Positions 1 to 11,000 of a stretch of DNA of 15,816 nt are shown here, in pieces (within the stretch, counting starts at the first letter, position 1; every line of letters begins with the position of its first letter). Source of the stretch: Phoronis ovalis (lineage: Eukaryota > Phoronida > Phoronidae); the NCBI GenBank assembly GCA_028565635.1, contig JAOXYB010026113.1:1-15816 (forward strand), read 5' to 3'. Under the pieces are notes generated by a model that did not search any database, had not been told where the DNA came from, and was given only the letters and a program-made list of their open reading frames with translations. The position numbers and the translations under genes were made by a program.

Positions 1-1345
1 CAAATGAAATGTCTAAAAATACGGTTGAAGAAACGTTGTTGAATTTTATAATTGAGAGTTTTCAGCTTAATGTTGCAGGTAGATGCAGGGAATTTTGACT
101 TAATTGTTTTGAAAATTAAAATTCGAAAAACTCAATTTGTTCCCAAAAATGGCCTTTATTAGATTATATGACCAAATTAAAACTAGTTAACCTCATGTTT
201 TGTAAAGTTTAGAATATTATCTTTTTAAAAATGTATATTTTTATATGTTTCTCTCATCATTTTAATTACTAAAACATAGATTGCAATGTATATATACATG
301 CATCTCTTTATATCTAAAGACTGCTGCCACTAGACAATAATGTGTATCGAATCCCTTCGACAGCATATGAAAATGTGCATTCTAGAGTACATGCCAGCAG
401 GGGACTAGTAGGGGGCCAGTACGTAATTTACGCTCAATTACAAAAAATACATTTTAGTCCAACAATATAGCAATATCAAAACTGATATCTTAAACGCCTT
501 GTGGTTTCTGCAGAACTCGGATACATTTTTGGATGGAAAGTAAAAATGATTGTCCTTAAAAAAAACCATTAAATGTCAATTCTCGCTAACTATACTAGTC
601 TTTTTTGTGTATAGATATATCGGTATTTAATATGGCTGTACAAGGTGTGGTAATAGATCAATAAATGAAGAAATTCAGGTCGTCATCACCACTACTGAAT
701 GATCATGTTTCGTCATGTAGTTTGTACTTTGGAAGGAGTGCTCACCCACTCAACCATTTTACAGCTGATACAAAGTTAAGCTAAAATTGTTTTGATTAAT
801 TCTAATTTATTTTTATAAACAATTATTTGAAAAAAGTTTGTTTCACTAAAAAATGTCAGCTCTGTAGTTTAAAAGAGAAGGTTGGATTACTTGTTAGCTC
901 ACGTACAGTAATACCGATACATGTAGTTAATTTGGGCAAGAGGATTGAATCCTCGGCGTGCATCACAACGATTTGCGATAATATAAATTGAAATACGCTA
1001 TTGTTTACAGAGATAGCCACAAAGACAGCTTCTGAACATCTCCTGTATTTATATTATGATCAGTTGTTAGAATATTAAACTTATCATAAATATAATAATA
1101 AAGCAATATAGTTAAATAAATCGTAAACTATTTTGTTAAGACATTAATACTATGATCCTTTTGTTAAACATTTTTTTCTCAAAGACTTCCAATATCCAAA
1201 TATTAAACTGCATGCTCGCGATAGCATTGCCGAACGTTTCCACTGTCATTTCATCAGTACATATTTGTGAGGTATAAATTTACAGTTTTTCCAAATGTTT
1301 CAACTTAAAAACAATCGGGAGTAAACAACAGTAATGAAAACCTAC
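1..1345. other. AT-rich non-coding stretch at the left edge
   Basis: No open frame over 60 codons and no exon with a domain signature was found on either strand. If the candidate exon at 1346-1396 is real, this is its first intron, wholly or in part. Confidence 0.5.
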
Positions 1346-1396
1346 CTTGCTTCTATCGTCCCTCACAAATGGCCAGTCATGTTGTCTCCTATCCAT
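1346..1396 (-). CDS. Candidate 17-codon first coding exon of another gene
   Basis: On the minus strand, AAAAGATGG gives an ATG with a good animal start context (purine at -3, G at +4). It is followed by 17 codons (MDRRQHDWPFVRDDRSK) and then AAG|GTAGGT, a strong donor, leaving phase 0. The upstream side holds a CACGTG E-box at 1443-1438, 42 nt before the ATG. The peptide is hydrophilic, without a signal sequence. If real, the rest of the gene continues to the left, beyond or inside the first 1.3 kb, where I could not find a convincing second exon. This gene would lie downstream of, and on the same strand as, the receptor-like gene. I recognise no family from 17 residues, and chance is a real alternative. 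Confidence 0.4.
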
Positions 1397-1547
1397 CTTT
1401 TCAAAACAGCAGAACTAATATTTGTGCGTATATTTGACACGTGATTGACAATTGTTGTACTTGTACAATACTTGGTATATCAACTACTCCCAGTATCCTT
1501 GCCAATAGTTTAGGTAATTTTCAAGAGTAATATAAATTTGACACAGT

Positions 1548-1555
1548 GGCTTTAT
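1548..1555. repeat. Left 8-bp target-site duplication GGCTTTAT
   Basis: Identical to 2038-2045 and directly abutting the inverted terminus of the element. Confidence 0.8.
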
Positions 1556-2037
1556 CCCGGGGGGCTCACTTAAAAAAACGGGAGTAAGGGGTACCTTTTT
1601 CGCTGTTCGACAGGGTTCCCGGGAACCCCGTTTAGGGGTCGATTTTTGGCGGAAAACCACATTTAGGGGTATGTTTTTGGCAAATGTAACTTCTCGTTTA
1701 GGGGTTAATTTTTCACGTACACCTCCCGTTTAGGGGTCCTTTTTTCAGTGGGAGCAGCGAGCATTATCTTTTGGCGACCATTTTGCATTTTTTTTTAAAT
1801 TTAGTGTATTATTTTGTTTTGACGACGTTTTTTTTTTTTGGTTGTCCATTTTTTAGGGAACCGGGTTTTTTTGGTTGTTAATTTTTAAGAGAAAACTTCC
1901 CGTTTAGGGGTACCTTTTTCAGCAAAATCCCCCGGTTAGGGGTGGTATTTTGATCCTCCACTTCCCGTTTAGGGGCTTATTTTGCATCCTACGGACAAGC
2001 ATGGGTACCCGACTTTTTTTCAAGTGAGCCCCCCGGG
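1556..2037. mobile_element. 482-bp non-autonomous DNA transposon (MITE-like) with 8-bp target duplication
   Basis: The left end CCCGGGGGGCTCACTT is repeated exactly, inverted, at the right end (16 bp), and the match extends imperfectly through an A/T run. GGCTTTAT stands directly outside both ends (1548-1555 and 2038-2045), a perfect 8-bp target-site duplication. Duplications of 8 bp are typical of hAT-like and some other cut-and-paste families; the assignment beyond that is open. There is no transposase frame. The inside carries two blocks of degenerate units of about 32 bp around CGTTTAGGGGT (tttaggggt-type cores near 1631, 1662, 1697, 1729, 1903, 1935 and 1968), separated by a T-rich centre. 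The perfect duplication and termini suggest a fairly recent insertion. Confidence 0.82.
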
Positions 2038-2045
2038 GGCTTTAT
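2038..2045. repeat. Right 8-bp target-site duplication GGCTTTAT
   Basis: Identical to 1548-1555 on the other side of the element. Confidence 0.8.
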
Positions 2046-3728
2046 AATACATGTTTACACCATATAGTTTTAGTTTTGAATAATGTAGCCACAACCGGGG
2101 GGGGGGCCACATACATATTACCCACGCGGGACGCAGGAATAGGTTACTGTTATGCTTTCCCCTTATAAATGTTGGTCTCCCTGTGTCATTATATATTTTG
2201 AACAAACAAGTATAAATACAGTCTGAGATTTTTAAATTTTAAAATAAATGTATGCTACTTCACCGTTTATATTGTCGGTCTAAATTAGACACGATATTTT
2301 GTGGTGTGATTTTGACGTTCCCTAAGTATACGGATGAGTCTTTTCGGGTTAAAGAGATATATCCCCCATCTAATTCAAATTGGATTCCCCCCGCATGCGC
2401 ACGACCCTGGAACGCGATTTTTCTTTTGTATTAGTTCATTTCAAATTAAACTAAACACAAAGTAATTTGCATTAAAAAGTTGTTTATTAACACACAAGCA
2501 GTCTCGGTTGAGATATTTATCTAAAATATTTCTTAACTACTAAACGTATCATGGCAACACATATGACAGGGAGGAAGTATATGATGTCTGTACGCTGATC
2601 AGGGTATATTTTTCAATGGTATTTGAACATGTAACCGGTACAAGATGTACAGCTACATGTATGGTTTTAAAATCGTCATATGGAGTAGTTAAAATTTTAC
2701 AATTAAATTTTGTTTAAATCCAACATTCACAAGGCAGCACATAATTGAAATATATCCGTCCCATGAACCATAGCAGATAAATAAGAAATATCTTTGAATA
2801 ATTCACACCTACGGTGGCTGGTATATACATTGTAGGATATGAGACATTGTACGGTCAACTGTTCGTATCCGAAGGGTGTTGCTAATTCAGATACTCATTC
2901 AGTAATTCATTCAGATAAAAAATTAAAGAAGTATATCTTAGATGCTAAAATTGTGGGCAAAATGAATTCAGATCCGCAGCATTGATCTACTGTAGTATTG
3001 TTTGGTATAGTTGTAATGTCAATAGTTAAAGCACTACATTATCATTCTATTTGTTATTTTATAAAACTAGAACTTTTATATACATACAGGAAAATACCTT
3101 AAATATGTGACAAGCTAAGCAAATTTTATACTAATTTTTATAACTAAAAGTTTGCATGCAGTCGTGGCTGCATAAGGATGTATTCCACAAGCCATAATCT
3201 AAGGTTTTGGGTACTGGAATTATTTTAAATTGTCACTTGAAACAAGCGTATTAAGAGATGTTACTTCACGCATGTGCCGCTAACGTTCGCCATTTAGACA
3301 GAATTTTGCAACGATTGAATTTAAATATTACAAATAATTTTGAAAAATTAACTAGTTTTGCATCCACATATATTTGTGATTACCCGAATTATATCAGATC
3401 CTTTAAAATTTCTACTAACCCCGGTTTCGTGAATTTTTATTAATAAAAAAATAATTTTATTATTAAAAAAACCTAGGGTTGTTAATATAAGTTTATAAAG
3501 GAAACAAAGTTTCATAATGTGTTTACATTTGAATAAAAAAAATGTATTTATTTTCTGTAAAATGACATTCTAATTACTGCAGTTTTAATACATTAATAAG
3601 TGCTAAAAACATATTTCGATATACCAGTAAAATTACAAAAATAACTGTTAAAAATGTTTTTACTGTTATATATCTAACGGAAAATCCAATTTCGTCAACG
3701 GCAATTACTGACGAAATGCAGTCTTTAA
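2046..3728. other. Intergenic stretch, including the 3' UTR of the receptor-like gene
   Basis: The right part holds the 3' UTR and candidate polyadenylation signals of the minus-strand gene. A run of eleven G residues is near 2097-2107. Short open frames at 2252-2434 and 3258-3443 have no family pattern and atypical composition, so I do not call them genes. Nothing else is supported. Confidence 0.5.
3547..3552 (-). terminator. Candidate polyadenylation signal AATAAA
   Basis: On the minus strand an AATAAA hexamer lies about 177 nt after the stop at 3729-3731. More AT-rich copies follow near 3461-3436. Hexamers are frequent in AT-rich DNA, so the exact 3' end is unsure, but the gene needs one in this stretch. 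Confidence 0.4.
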
Positions 3729-5054
3729 TCACAGAATACTGTGGGATCTCGCCGTCATTCGTATTGTGTTACGATTCGGAGTCGGAGATCTAGACTTCGG
3801 TGTACTGCTATGTCTGTGTCGAGGACGATGCCGCCGAACTGAGCTATCTGTCATGGAATCGGGTGACGGTGACCTATGCCCCATAGCAGTATAACGTATT
3901 GTATCTCGTGCATGATGGTGATTAGAATTATGGGGTGAATGTTGTCGGTTGCGGATCGGTGAAGTGGTAGGATTGTTGTTCTTCTGAAATCCAGACGTAC
4001 TTCTTAACAATTGGCTATTATCAAATGTCGCACGTCGTGATGGTTGGTGGGTCTTAGTGCTAAGATCATTCTTTCTTTGAGATCCCGATGTACTTCTTAA
4101 CAAATTAATGTCGTCAAATGTCGCACGTCGTTTATTACGAATTGGAGAAATTGGAGTTTTTTTGTTATAACGTTCTGTTGAATGCGACATTGGAACTACA
4201 GTGGCAAAATTGCTGCTTCTCTGACTTCCAGACGTCCGTCTTAACAAGTGACTATCTTCATTGAATGTTGCACGTCGTTGATTACAGATCGGAGAATTAT
4301 CATCGGATAATATGGTATAACTTTCTGGGGAAGGTGATGTTGAGTGTACAGTGATAGGGTTATTGTTTTTCTGATGCCCTGACGTGCTTCTTAACAACTG
4401 ATTGTCACCTAATGTTATCTGAGAAGATTGACTGATATTTGAAAATGTGGTACTTGGTTGTTGATTTCCAAATAACCCTGCTCCTTGCATATTTTGAAGA
4501 GACGTTTGGTTTACGTCATTCCATCGTAGTAAATGTCGGCGTCCTGTGACATCTGCAGTGTTTTTGCGTCCCTGCTTATATTTTTCAAGATTGGGTTGAT
4601 GACCTGTTATTCCTGCATCATATCTAAATTCAGAGTGTCCAGTTGGGTTCATAGTCCATTCACTAACAACACGTTCGTCTTGTTGTATAGGTAAATGCGT
4701 TGAAAATGTTGACGTAGTTGGTGCCATTGATATGTTTGTAATAGAAGATTGGGGTATTCCTGCTGGTGGTTCAAAAGAAGTCTGTTGTTGATTAGCATAA
4801 CCAGCTTCCTGTGGCTTCTCAGCGTCTGTGCTTTTGCTGGCAGAATATAAATTATATGGGATGCTCTGATTAGGTATCGATGTAGATGTAGTAAAGGGTA
4901 TTTCGGGTTTGTTTTGATGAAAACCTCTGCTTGGTGTACTTTTCGGAGTGGCTGTTGGTACCACATTAGTAATTTTCCCTTGGAAGGAGCTTCCTCTGGT
5001 TTGAGAGTTTTTTGTCGCAATCGATACCCTATTTCTTTCCAAAGGTTGATCCTG
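3729..5054 (-). CDS. Last coding exon: long basic Ser/Thr-rich cytoplasmic tail with internal repeats
   Basis: The acceptor is TGTTATTTTAG|CAG. A second AG three bases on (TAGCAG, exon start 5051) would drop one Gln. The exon carries 441 codons and a TGA stop. It is hydrophilic, rich in Ser, Thr, Asn, Gln and Arg, without cysteines or a recognisable fold, and probably disordered. Between about 4400 and 4000 a unit recurs four times: RRATF(D/N)xxxxLLR(S/R)TSG followed by S/H/F-Q-K/R. The C-terminal part is SR-like (HRSPSPDS, RHRHSSTPKSRSPTPN) with a duplicated element (DTIRYTAM, NTIRMTAR). The last residues HSIL fit a class I PDZ ligand (S-x-Φ-COOH). A YTIL sorting-type motif is at 4319-4308. 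The exon has no antisense or alternative-frame gene of comparable support. Confidence 0.85.
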   Translation of the reverse strand, partial: QDQPLERNRVSIATKNSQTRGSSFQGKITNVVPTATPKSTPSRGFHQNKPEIPFTTSTSIPNQSIPYNLYSASKSTDAEKPQEAGYANQQQTSFEPPAGIPQSSITNISMAPTTSTFSTHLPIQQDERVVSEWTMNPTGHSEFRYDAGITGHQPNLEKYKQGRKNTADVTGRRHLLRWNDVNQTSLQNMQGAGLFGNQQPSTTFSNISQSSQITLGDNQLLRSTSGHQKNNNPITVHSTSPSPESYTILSDDNSPICNQRRATFNEDSHLLRRTSGSQRSSNFATVVPMSHSTERYNKKTPISPIRNKRRATFDDINLLRSTSGSQRKNDLSTKTHQPSRRATFDNSQLLRSTSGFQKNNNPTTSPIRNRQHSPHNSNHHHARDTIRYTAMGHRSPSPDSMTDSSVRRHRPRHRHSSTPKSRSPTPNRNTIRMTARSHSIL

Positions 5055-8000
5055 CTAAAATAACATAAGGCTCGTCTTATATGAAAACAACATAATTTAA
5101 CATGCCAAGCAGTGCGTTATGAAAAAAAATATTTTACATAAACTATTACAATCACAACAGTTATGTAGACAATATTTTAACATACATTTAAAGAATGTCA
5201 CAGGCAAAAGATAGCAACAGATAAACATAACATCATCGAGTCATTCAATGTACCTATGTTTTAAGTTATTTATAAGTAATTTTGTGTAAGTACCTCATCC
5301 ATTGAAGTAAACTCATGATTATTCATCTTCTTTGGCGAAATTTCTCTCCCATAATCTAGGTCATGTTCGTTTTTACTGTCTCCATCTTTGCTCTTATAAT
5401 CTGGGTCATAAAGCATATCACCATCTCCATAATTGCTCTCTTGATATGAGGAAGGTGTCTGTTTCCTTTTTTCATATGCATCATAATAATCTGGGCTAGG
5501 TGTCTTATTTATATTCCCATATTCGCTGGAATAATCTGGACCAGGTTTCTTTTCACTGTCCTCATAGTGGAGGCCCAAATACGGGACGTAATCAGAATCT
5601 GAGTCTGTGTGTTTGCTGCTATCGTCTTCATCAGTTTCCTCTGAGCAGCACGTTGGACACATGTTTCTGATTGTTCCAGCTGCTTTAGAATTTGGACAAC
5701 TTCGTGTAATGGCGCTGAAAATGTTAAAATAAGGTAAGCAAATGTCGTACAGAAAATGTACAGAAAGTGCAATACAGACTGTTATTTGGAACGGTAATTA
5801 AGTGATTTTCTTAACTTGATACATAAAAACTACCAGAGCAAAAATTATACGCACATAAAAAATAGTGCTCTTACCAGCAAAGCAAGCAAGGAATGAGAAT
5901 ACTAGCCAATGTGCAACCAGCAATGATAGCAATAATGCCATTATCCGTTAATAGCACTTTTTTTGATCCAGTATCCCACAAATCATCGACCGTTTCGGAG
6001 GCTGAAATTACAAGTTATAGATTAAAATAAGCATCACGTCATAACACTTCTCCATTCTATGTTACATAATTTTATTACAATGTAACGTAACACGGAGCTC
6101 TTTCTTATTACCAAAGGCATGCACTAAAGAGAGTATGCAATGGTGTTTTTGCGCTTAAAGTGATATAATTTAGTTTATATAAGAACGAAAATAGCATTTC
6201 AGTTAAAAAAATGATTTATTGAAAAAATGTGATCGCAAAAAATGCACCACAAAATATCCCTTTGGTATCAATAGTTTAAAACCGCAAAAAAATTAAACGC
6301 TAAATTCTTCTAAAAGTATTTTTTGAAATCTCTTCAATAGTTTTTTTCAATAGTTACTTTATAATTCTTTGTTTCAGATACAAGTGCAAGTGTAGTCACA
6401 GACTTGTACTGATATTCCGTGCTTTAACAAGACTATATTTATATAATTGACTCATTTAGCATCGATTCATTCAGAAAGAACAGACTTACGTATGCAATCC
6501 GATTTTACAATTGACCCAGTCTTAACAGTTAAGAAACCCCAGGGGCATTTATAACATCCTGTTGCACTCCATAGTGGTTGGTACGTGTCTAGAGGACACA
6601 AAATGCATGACTCGGCACCAGGCTTACTAAAATGACCAGGTCTGCACGATACTTGAAACAGAGAAGCATTACAATTAGCATGTAACAAATATGATTGTGA
6701 GTCTACAAATTGGGGAGACAGGAACAAACAGTTCACAAATTATTCACAAACTAAATATCGATGTTGTACATCGTACCAGGATTATGTACGTGTAGGTACA
6801 AATAAAATCGTGTCGTTCATTTGGATTCAATTAGAATGATTCTTATTACTGTGAAGCAGTTATTTAATAAAAACATTGACATTTATTCTTTTTTTAAGAT
6901 GACGAAATACTTTGACTACCTAGCTAAATATGGGCAGTTACACTGTGCGAGAAAACATCACCTGGTACCATGTTGTGCGAGGATAGATGTGCAAACAGCT
7001 ATTTTGTATCGCCCATCCCCGCACATAATCTGCGAGCAAGAATCAGGAAGGGAACTGCAAGATTGATACCTCGATTCTGATACTTATCTTACTGATACTT
7101 CATCGTAGATTATGTGCGAGGATGTGTTATGCACAATAGCTGTTTGCACATCCTCACACAACATCGCACTAAATGCTATTATATCGATGTTCTCTCGCAC
7201 ATAGTGTTAAGAAGCAAAAGGATTAAAGTTTATATTCAGATTTTTGAACCTCATATTTCATTAGTAAAGGCAATGTGAAAACAAAATATTTACCATTCTA
7301 AATATGTTAATTTACGAATTTTCTAAAAAAAATTTTTTTTTGAAATTCCATGTTAAATTACCGCCTGAAATATTGGCGAGAATGCGCCACCTACATTCTG
7401 TTCGTTGGGATTTATGTTAATCAACATATGAACTGGGTGATTAGCAGACACTTACTGGAATATCACTGAGCTCCTTCGAGTACTATTGGGGGATAAACAA
7501 TAGACCAAGTATGATATAACATGTTAAGCTGTGAAATGTAGTGCCAATTTATTCGTGCAAAAGAGACACCCAATATTATATAAGCTGAGTTATAGGTTGC
7601 TTTATATTTTTCATGATCACGGACAATTTTTGCAGTTTGCAAAAGAAACATTTTTGAGAACAATTTAAAAAATGATATCCTATCTAGTCTTTTTTGGAGT
7701 ATCAATATACTACGCGAAAATAAGAATTCCTTAACTTTGAAATTAAAACGGCTAGTGTTGTTACCCTAATTTCTTTTAGTCCATATGAATGAGTTGTAGG
7801 TGGCGGACTGTCACGCACATTTCATTAGAAAATTCACAAATTTAGAGTGGTATAAATATTTCGTTTTCACTTTGGCTTTATTAAAATACACCGGTAATGT
7901 TTTTTCTCTATAACAGATTATCAGATATGTGGTTAAAAAAACTGAGACATGGACTTTAGCTAAACACATTTTCTGAAAGTCTATTTTTTAGGATTCGGTA

Positions 8001-11000
8001 CATTTTTCTTCATTTTTAAGTACATCAGTGCATTAAAGCACAAGGCCAATAGTTATGCAGGACCATGCATATAATGATTAAACAGCTATGATGTTTACAG
8101 CGTCCAAACGAATATGTTTAAGCTGTTGATTATGCGATACATGTGATAGAATAATAATCATAATCATGGTGAAATATCACAAATATGCTATCGGATAATC
8201 CTGGTCTTCCTAATCCATTCTACTTATAGTTATACCTACTGAAAACTCATTATGTAGCATAATTATAAAGAAACATTGTCATCAGATCATGTGGACAGTA
8301 GTAAAATATTTTATCATACGTACTGCAGCGGGATCTTTTGTAGTACCACCCATCAGGACAACCATAGGAAAGCAATTTCGTCAAAGATCCGTTTTGTATT
8401 CGCACTGTGCCTGCTTGTCCGCCTTCTTTATCAGTTATCAACAATTCCCTTTGTACAAAATACTGTATCCTATGAAAACCCTAAAACGGAACTAAACCTT
8501 TGGCAAATATTGATAATTACAGTTCAAACTTGTAGACAATTATATTAACCCAAAATACACATATATAACTGTCAACAAACGTTCTGCCTGACTATAACTT
8601 GGAATAAATGTCAACCAGATATTCATTCCCTTGATACCGACATTTTGTGAACAAATTAGTTTATTGTCACGATAAAGTTAAAAAAAAACTGCAGATGTTA
8701 AGACATGTACAACTGTACATTACTTACTATGATTACGTTTGACATAATAGCCTGTTCTCTGCATTCTGGATTTGTTTCACAACTCGTAGACAGAGGTTCA
8801 AATGTCATTGGACTAGGCAGTATAACCATTTTAAAGTGAATTGTATTCACAATTTCTTGGAACTAAAAAAAAACAATGAATGAAACATGTTGACAGTTCA
8901 AATAGTGAATTCGTGGCCTGTGCATTCATAAGGAGTAAGTTTAACAAAAAGCATGACATATTACGATGATTGATATAATGCTTACGTTGATGTGTTGTGC
9001 CTAAAGTGATCTAGCTAGTTCATAGTATGTTATAAACTCACCGCAATAAACTGAACTCAACCTGAAAGGGGTATAAATGTCAAAGAAACTGGTATCGAAA
9101 AGGCGTGCAGTTTAAAAAAAATACACAAAAAGAGGATCAGAATTTTATATAAATATGGATCCAGATTTATCCAAGCTTGTATAAAAAGGGGGTAGTTTAT
9201 GGCATCACAGAAGCAACCCTGATAATAAATATTGCAAGTGCTCACCATGGGTATATTGAATGCCACAATATATCACTTCATTAAAAAAAGGTTATAATGC
9301 TAAAAAAAATAAATGTTATTTAAAACTGTTCAAAAAGTAATTTTTAAAATCTCGTGCCGTTTCGAATTTTATTTAATACAATTATGTGTTTCTGTCAAAA
9401 ACCTGACATACTGATATTCGACCACCGGAGAGTATTTATAATTCACTGAAATTATTACCTGGTTATTCGTTGCTAGGCATGTACCTTCCCTATTTTTGAC
9501 TTCACATTCATCTGGAAAGCAAACTGCACCCATTTTCCAAAACACGTCATCACGTTTTTGGGCAACTTTATCAGCTGTACATGATGACACGTTGTATTTA
9601 AATTCCACATTTAAACTAATATTCGGTAAAACGAACACTGAAATACAGTATGGAGAGACGTAACATCATCATATCACTGTGATAGATGTTTCGTAAAATA
9701 AATAAACATTACGCAAACAATTTACAAACAAAGAAAAGCATTAATATGTTTTATATTTTCTTTCCAACAAGGATTAACTCAATATGACTGTATATTCAAT
9801 ACTCTCCATTTTACATACAAGCTGGAACCCGTGCAATTGTAATTGGACAATCAAAACGTATAAGTGATAATAAATAACAATAATGCACTTTAAATAATTT
9901 ATTGTACAACCGAAATGTATAAAATGCATTGAATGATAAATATTTTACAATACTTCTGGATACACAACATTGCTTGCAATTGTCTTTCCATGCAAATGCC
10001 CTTGTATGATTTTGCCTAGAAAAAAAAGCTATCATGTAAAAACTGAAACAGATCTAGAGATACCAAGAATTTAAGGCTGGGCTAACGTAACCTGGATGAA
10101 GGTATGAAGGGTTCGCAGTTCAGTGAAATCCGCGCTACGTTGAGTATATGTTAATGATAATATGGAAGTGTTTTAAGTGGAAACGTTTTGTGCATAAAAT
10201 TAAAATTGCAAACATGAATGAAAGTGTCTAGCGATGTGTGAATAAAATTAAAATTGCAAACATGAATGCAATTTGTTCGATTCGGGAACGTGAATAAAAC
10301 TAAATAAATTAAAGTTGCAAACCAGTTCTGAATGAAATTTTTCCTTTTTCTTTTGCAATGATGATGATAATGATGAAGATATAAAGAATACATAACATAT
10401 CACAATGTGCAACGCGTAAACGGAGTATTTTACGGACTATTAATCAAAAGTATGGGACAGAAAGGTGCATTTTCCTCTTTACCATGCAATGATGCTGACA
10501 TAAAAACCGTATTTACAACGCATTATTGTTCCGGGAACTGACTATCATAGACCAGGGATGTGATTTTCAGCGTTCTCAGCGTTCAAAATTCTGAATAGGA
10601 ATATGACGTTACAAACGCGGTTGCAATTTCACCCCACTCTGAATAAAACTAAAACTAAAAACGAAATTTCTTTTTCATCCTTGTATTTTCCGAAAAGGGT
10701 TGTGTCTTCAGGAACATATGTCCAAAAAAAAAATCCGCAATGGGGTGTTTTCCCAGAAAGCTGTTAAGTGTTTGAAAGATTGGATGGATCGGAGCACCTT
10801 CGTATAAAAAATAAGTCAGTGCCCCGGGAGTATTTAACACGGAATATTAATCAAAAGTTGAGAAAGAAAAACAAAAATGTTAACTTGCCTAGCATATATT
10901 CCGTATATATAATGATAAAAATGTAGTCTTCAAAAATACGTAATATACAACAAGTGTAATAATCCTCAAGTTCAAGCAACTTCAAAGTATTCAAAAGTAA

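Noticed and set aside
340-362. GTATCGAATCCC resembling a polymerase III B-box
   Set aside because: No A-box at the right distance upstream and no cloverleaf can be drawn.
2252-2434. 60-codon plus frame between the transposon and the receptor gene
   Set aside because: No domain, poor start context and no splice or promoter support.
4649-5020. 123-codon frame on the minus strand
   Set aside because: It overlaps the last coding exon in another frame; the main frame is far longer and fits the splice phases.
5509-5772. 87-codon frame starting with a hydrophobic stretch (MHFLYIFCTTFAYLIL), resembling a signal peptide
   Set aside because: It runs from the intron into the acidic tail exon in the wrong frame; the acceptor at 5714 and phase matching support the other frame.
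7385-7805. Inverted pair CGCCACCTACA / TGTAGGTGGCG about 400 bp apart as transposon ends
   Set aside because: Only 11 bp match, the flanks show no target duplication, and similarity does not continue inward.
8276-8548. Plus-strand frames of 90 and 68 codons
   Set aside because: Antisense to the exon at 8324-8462 and without any family pattern.
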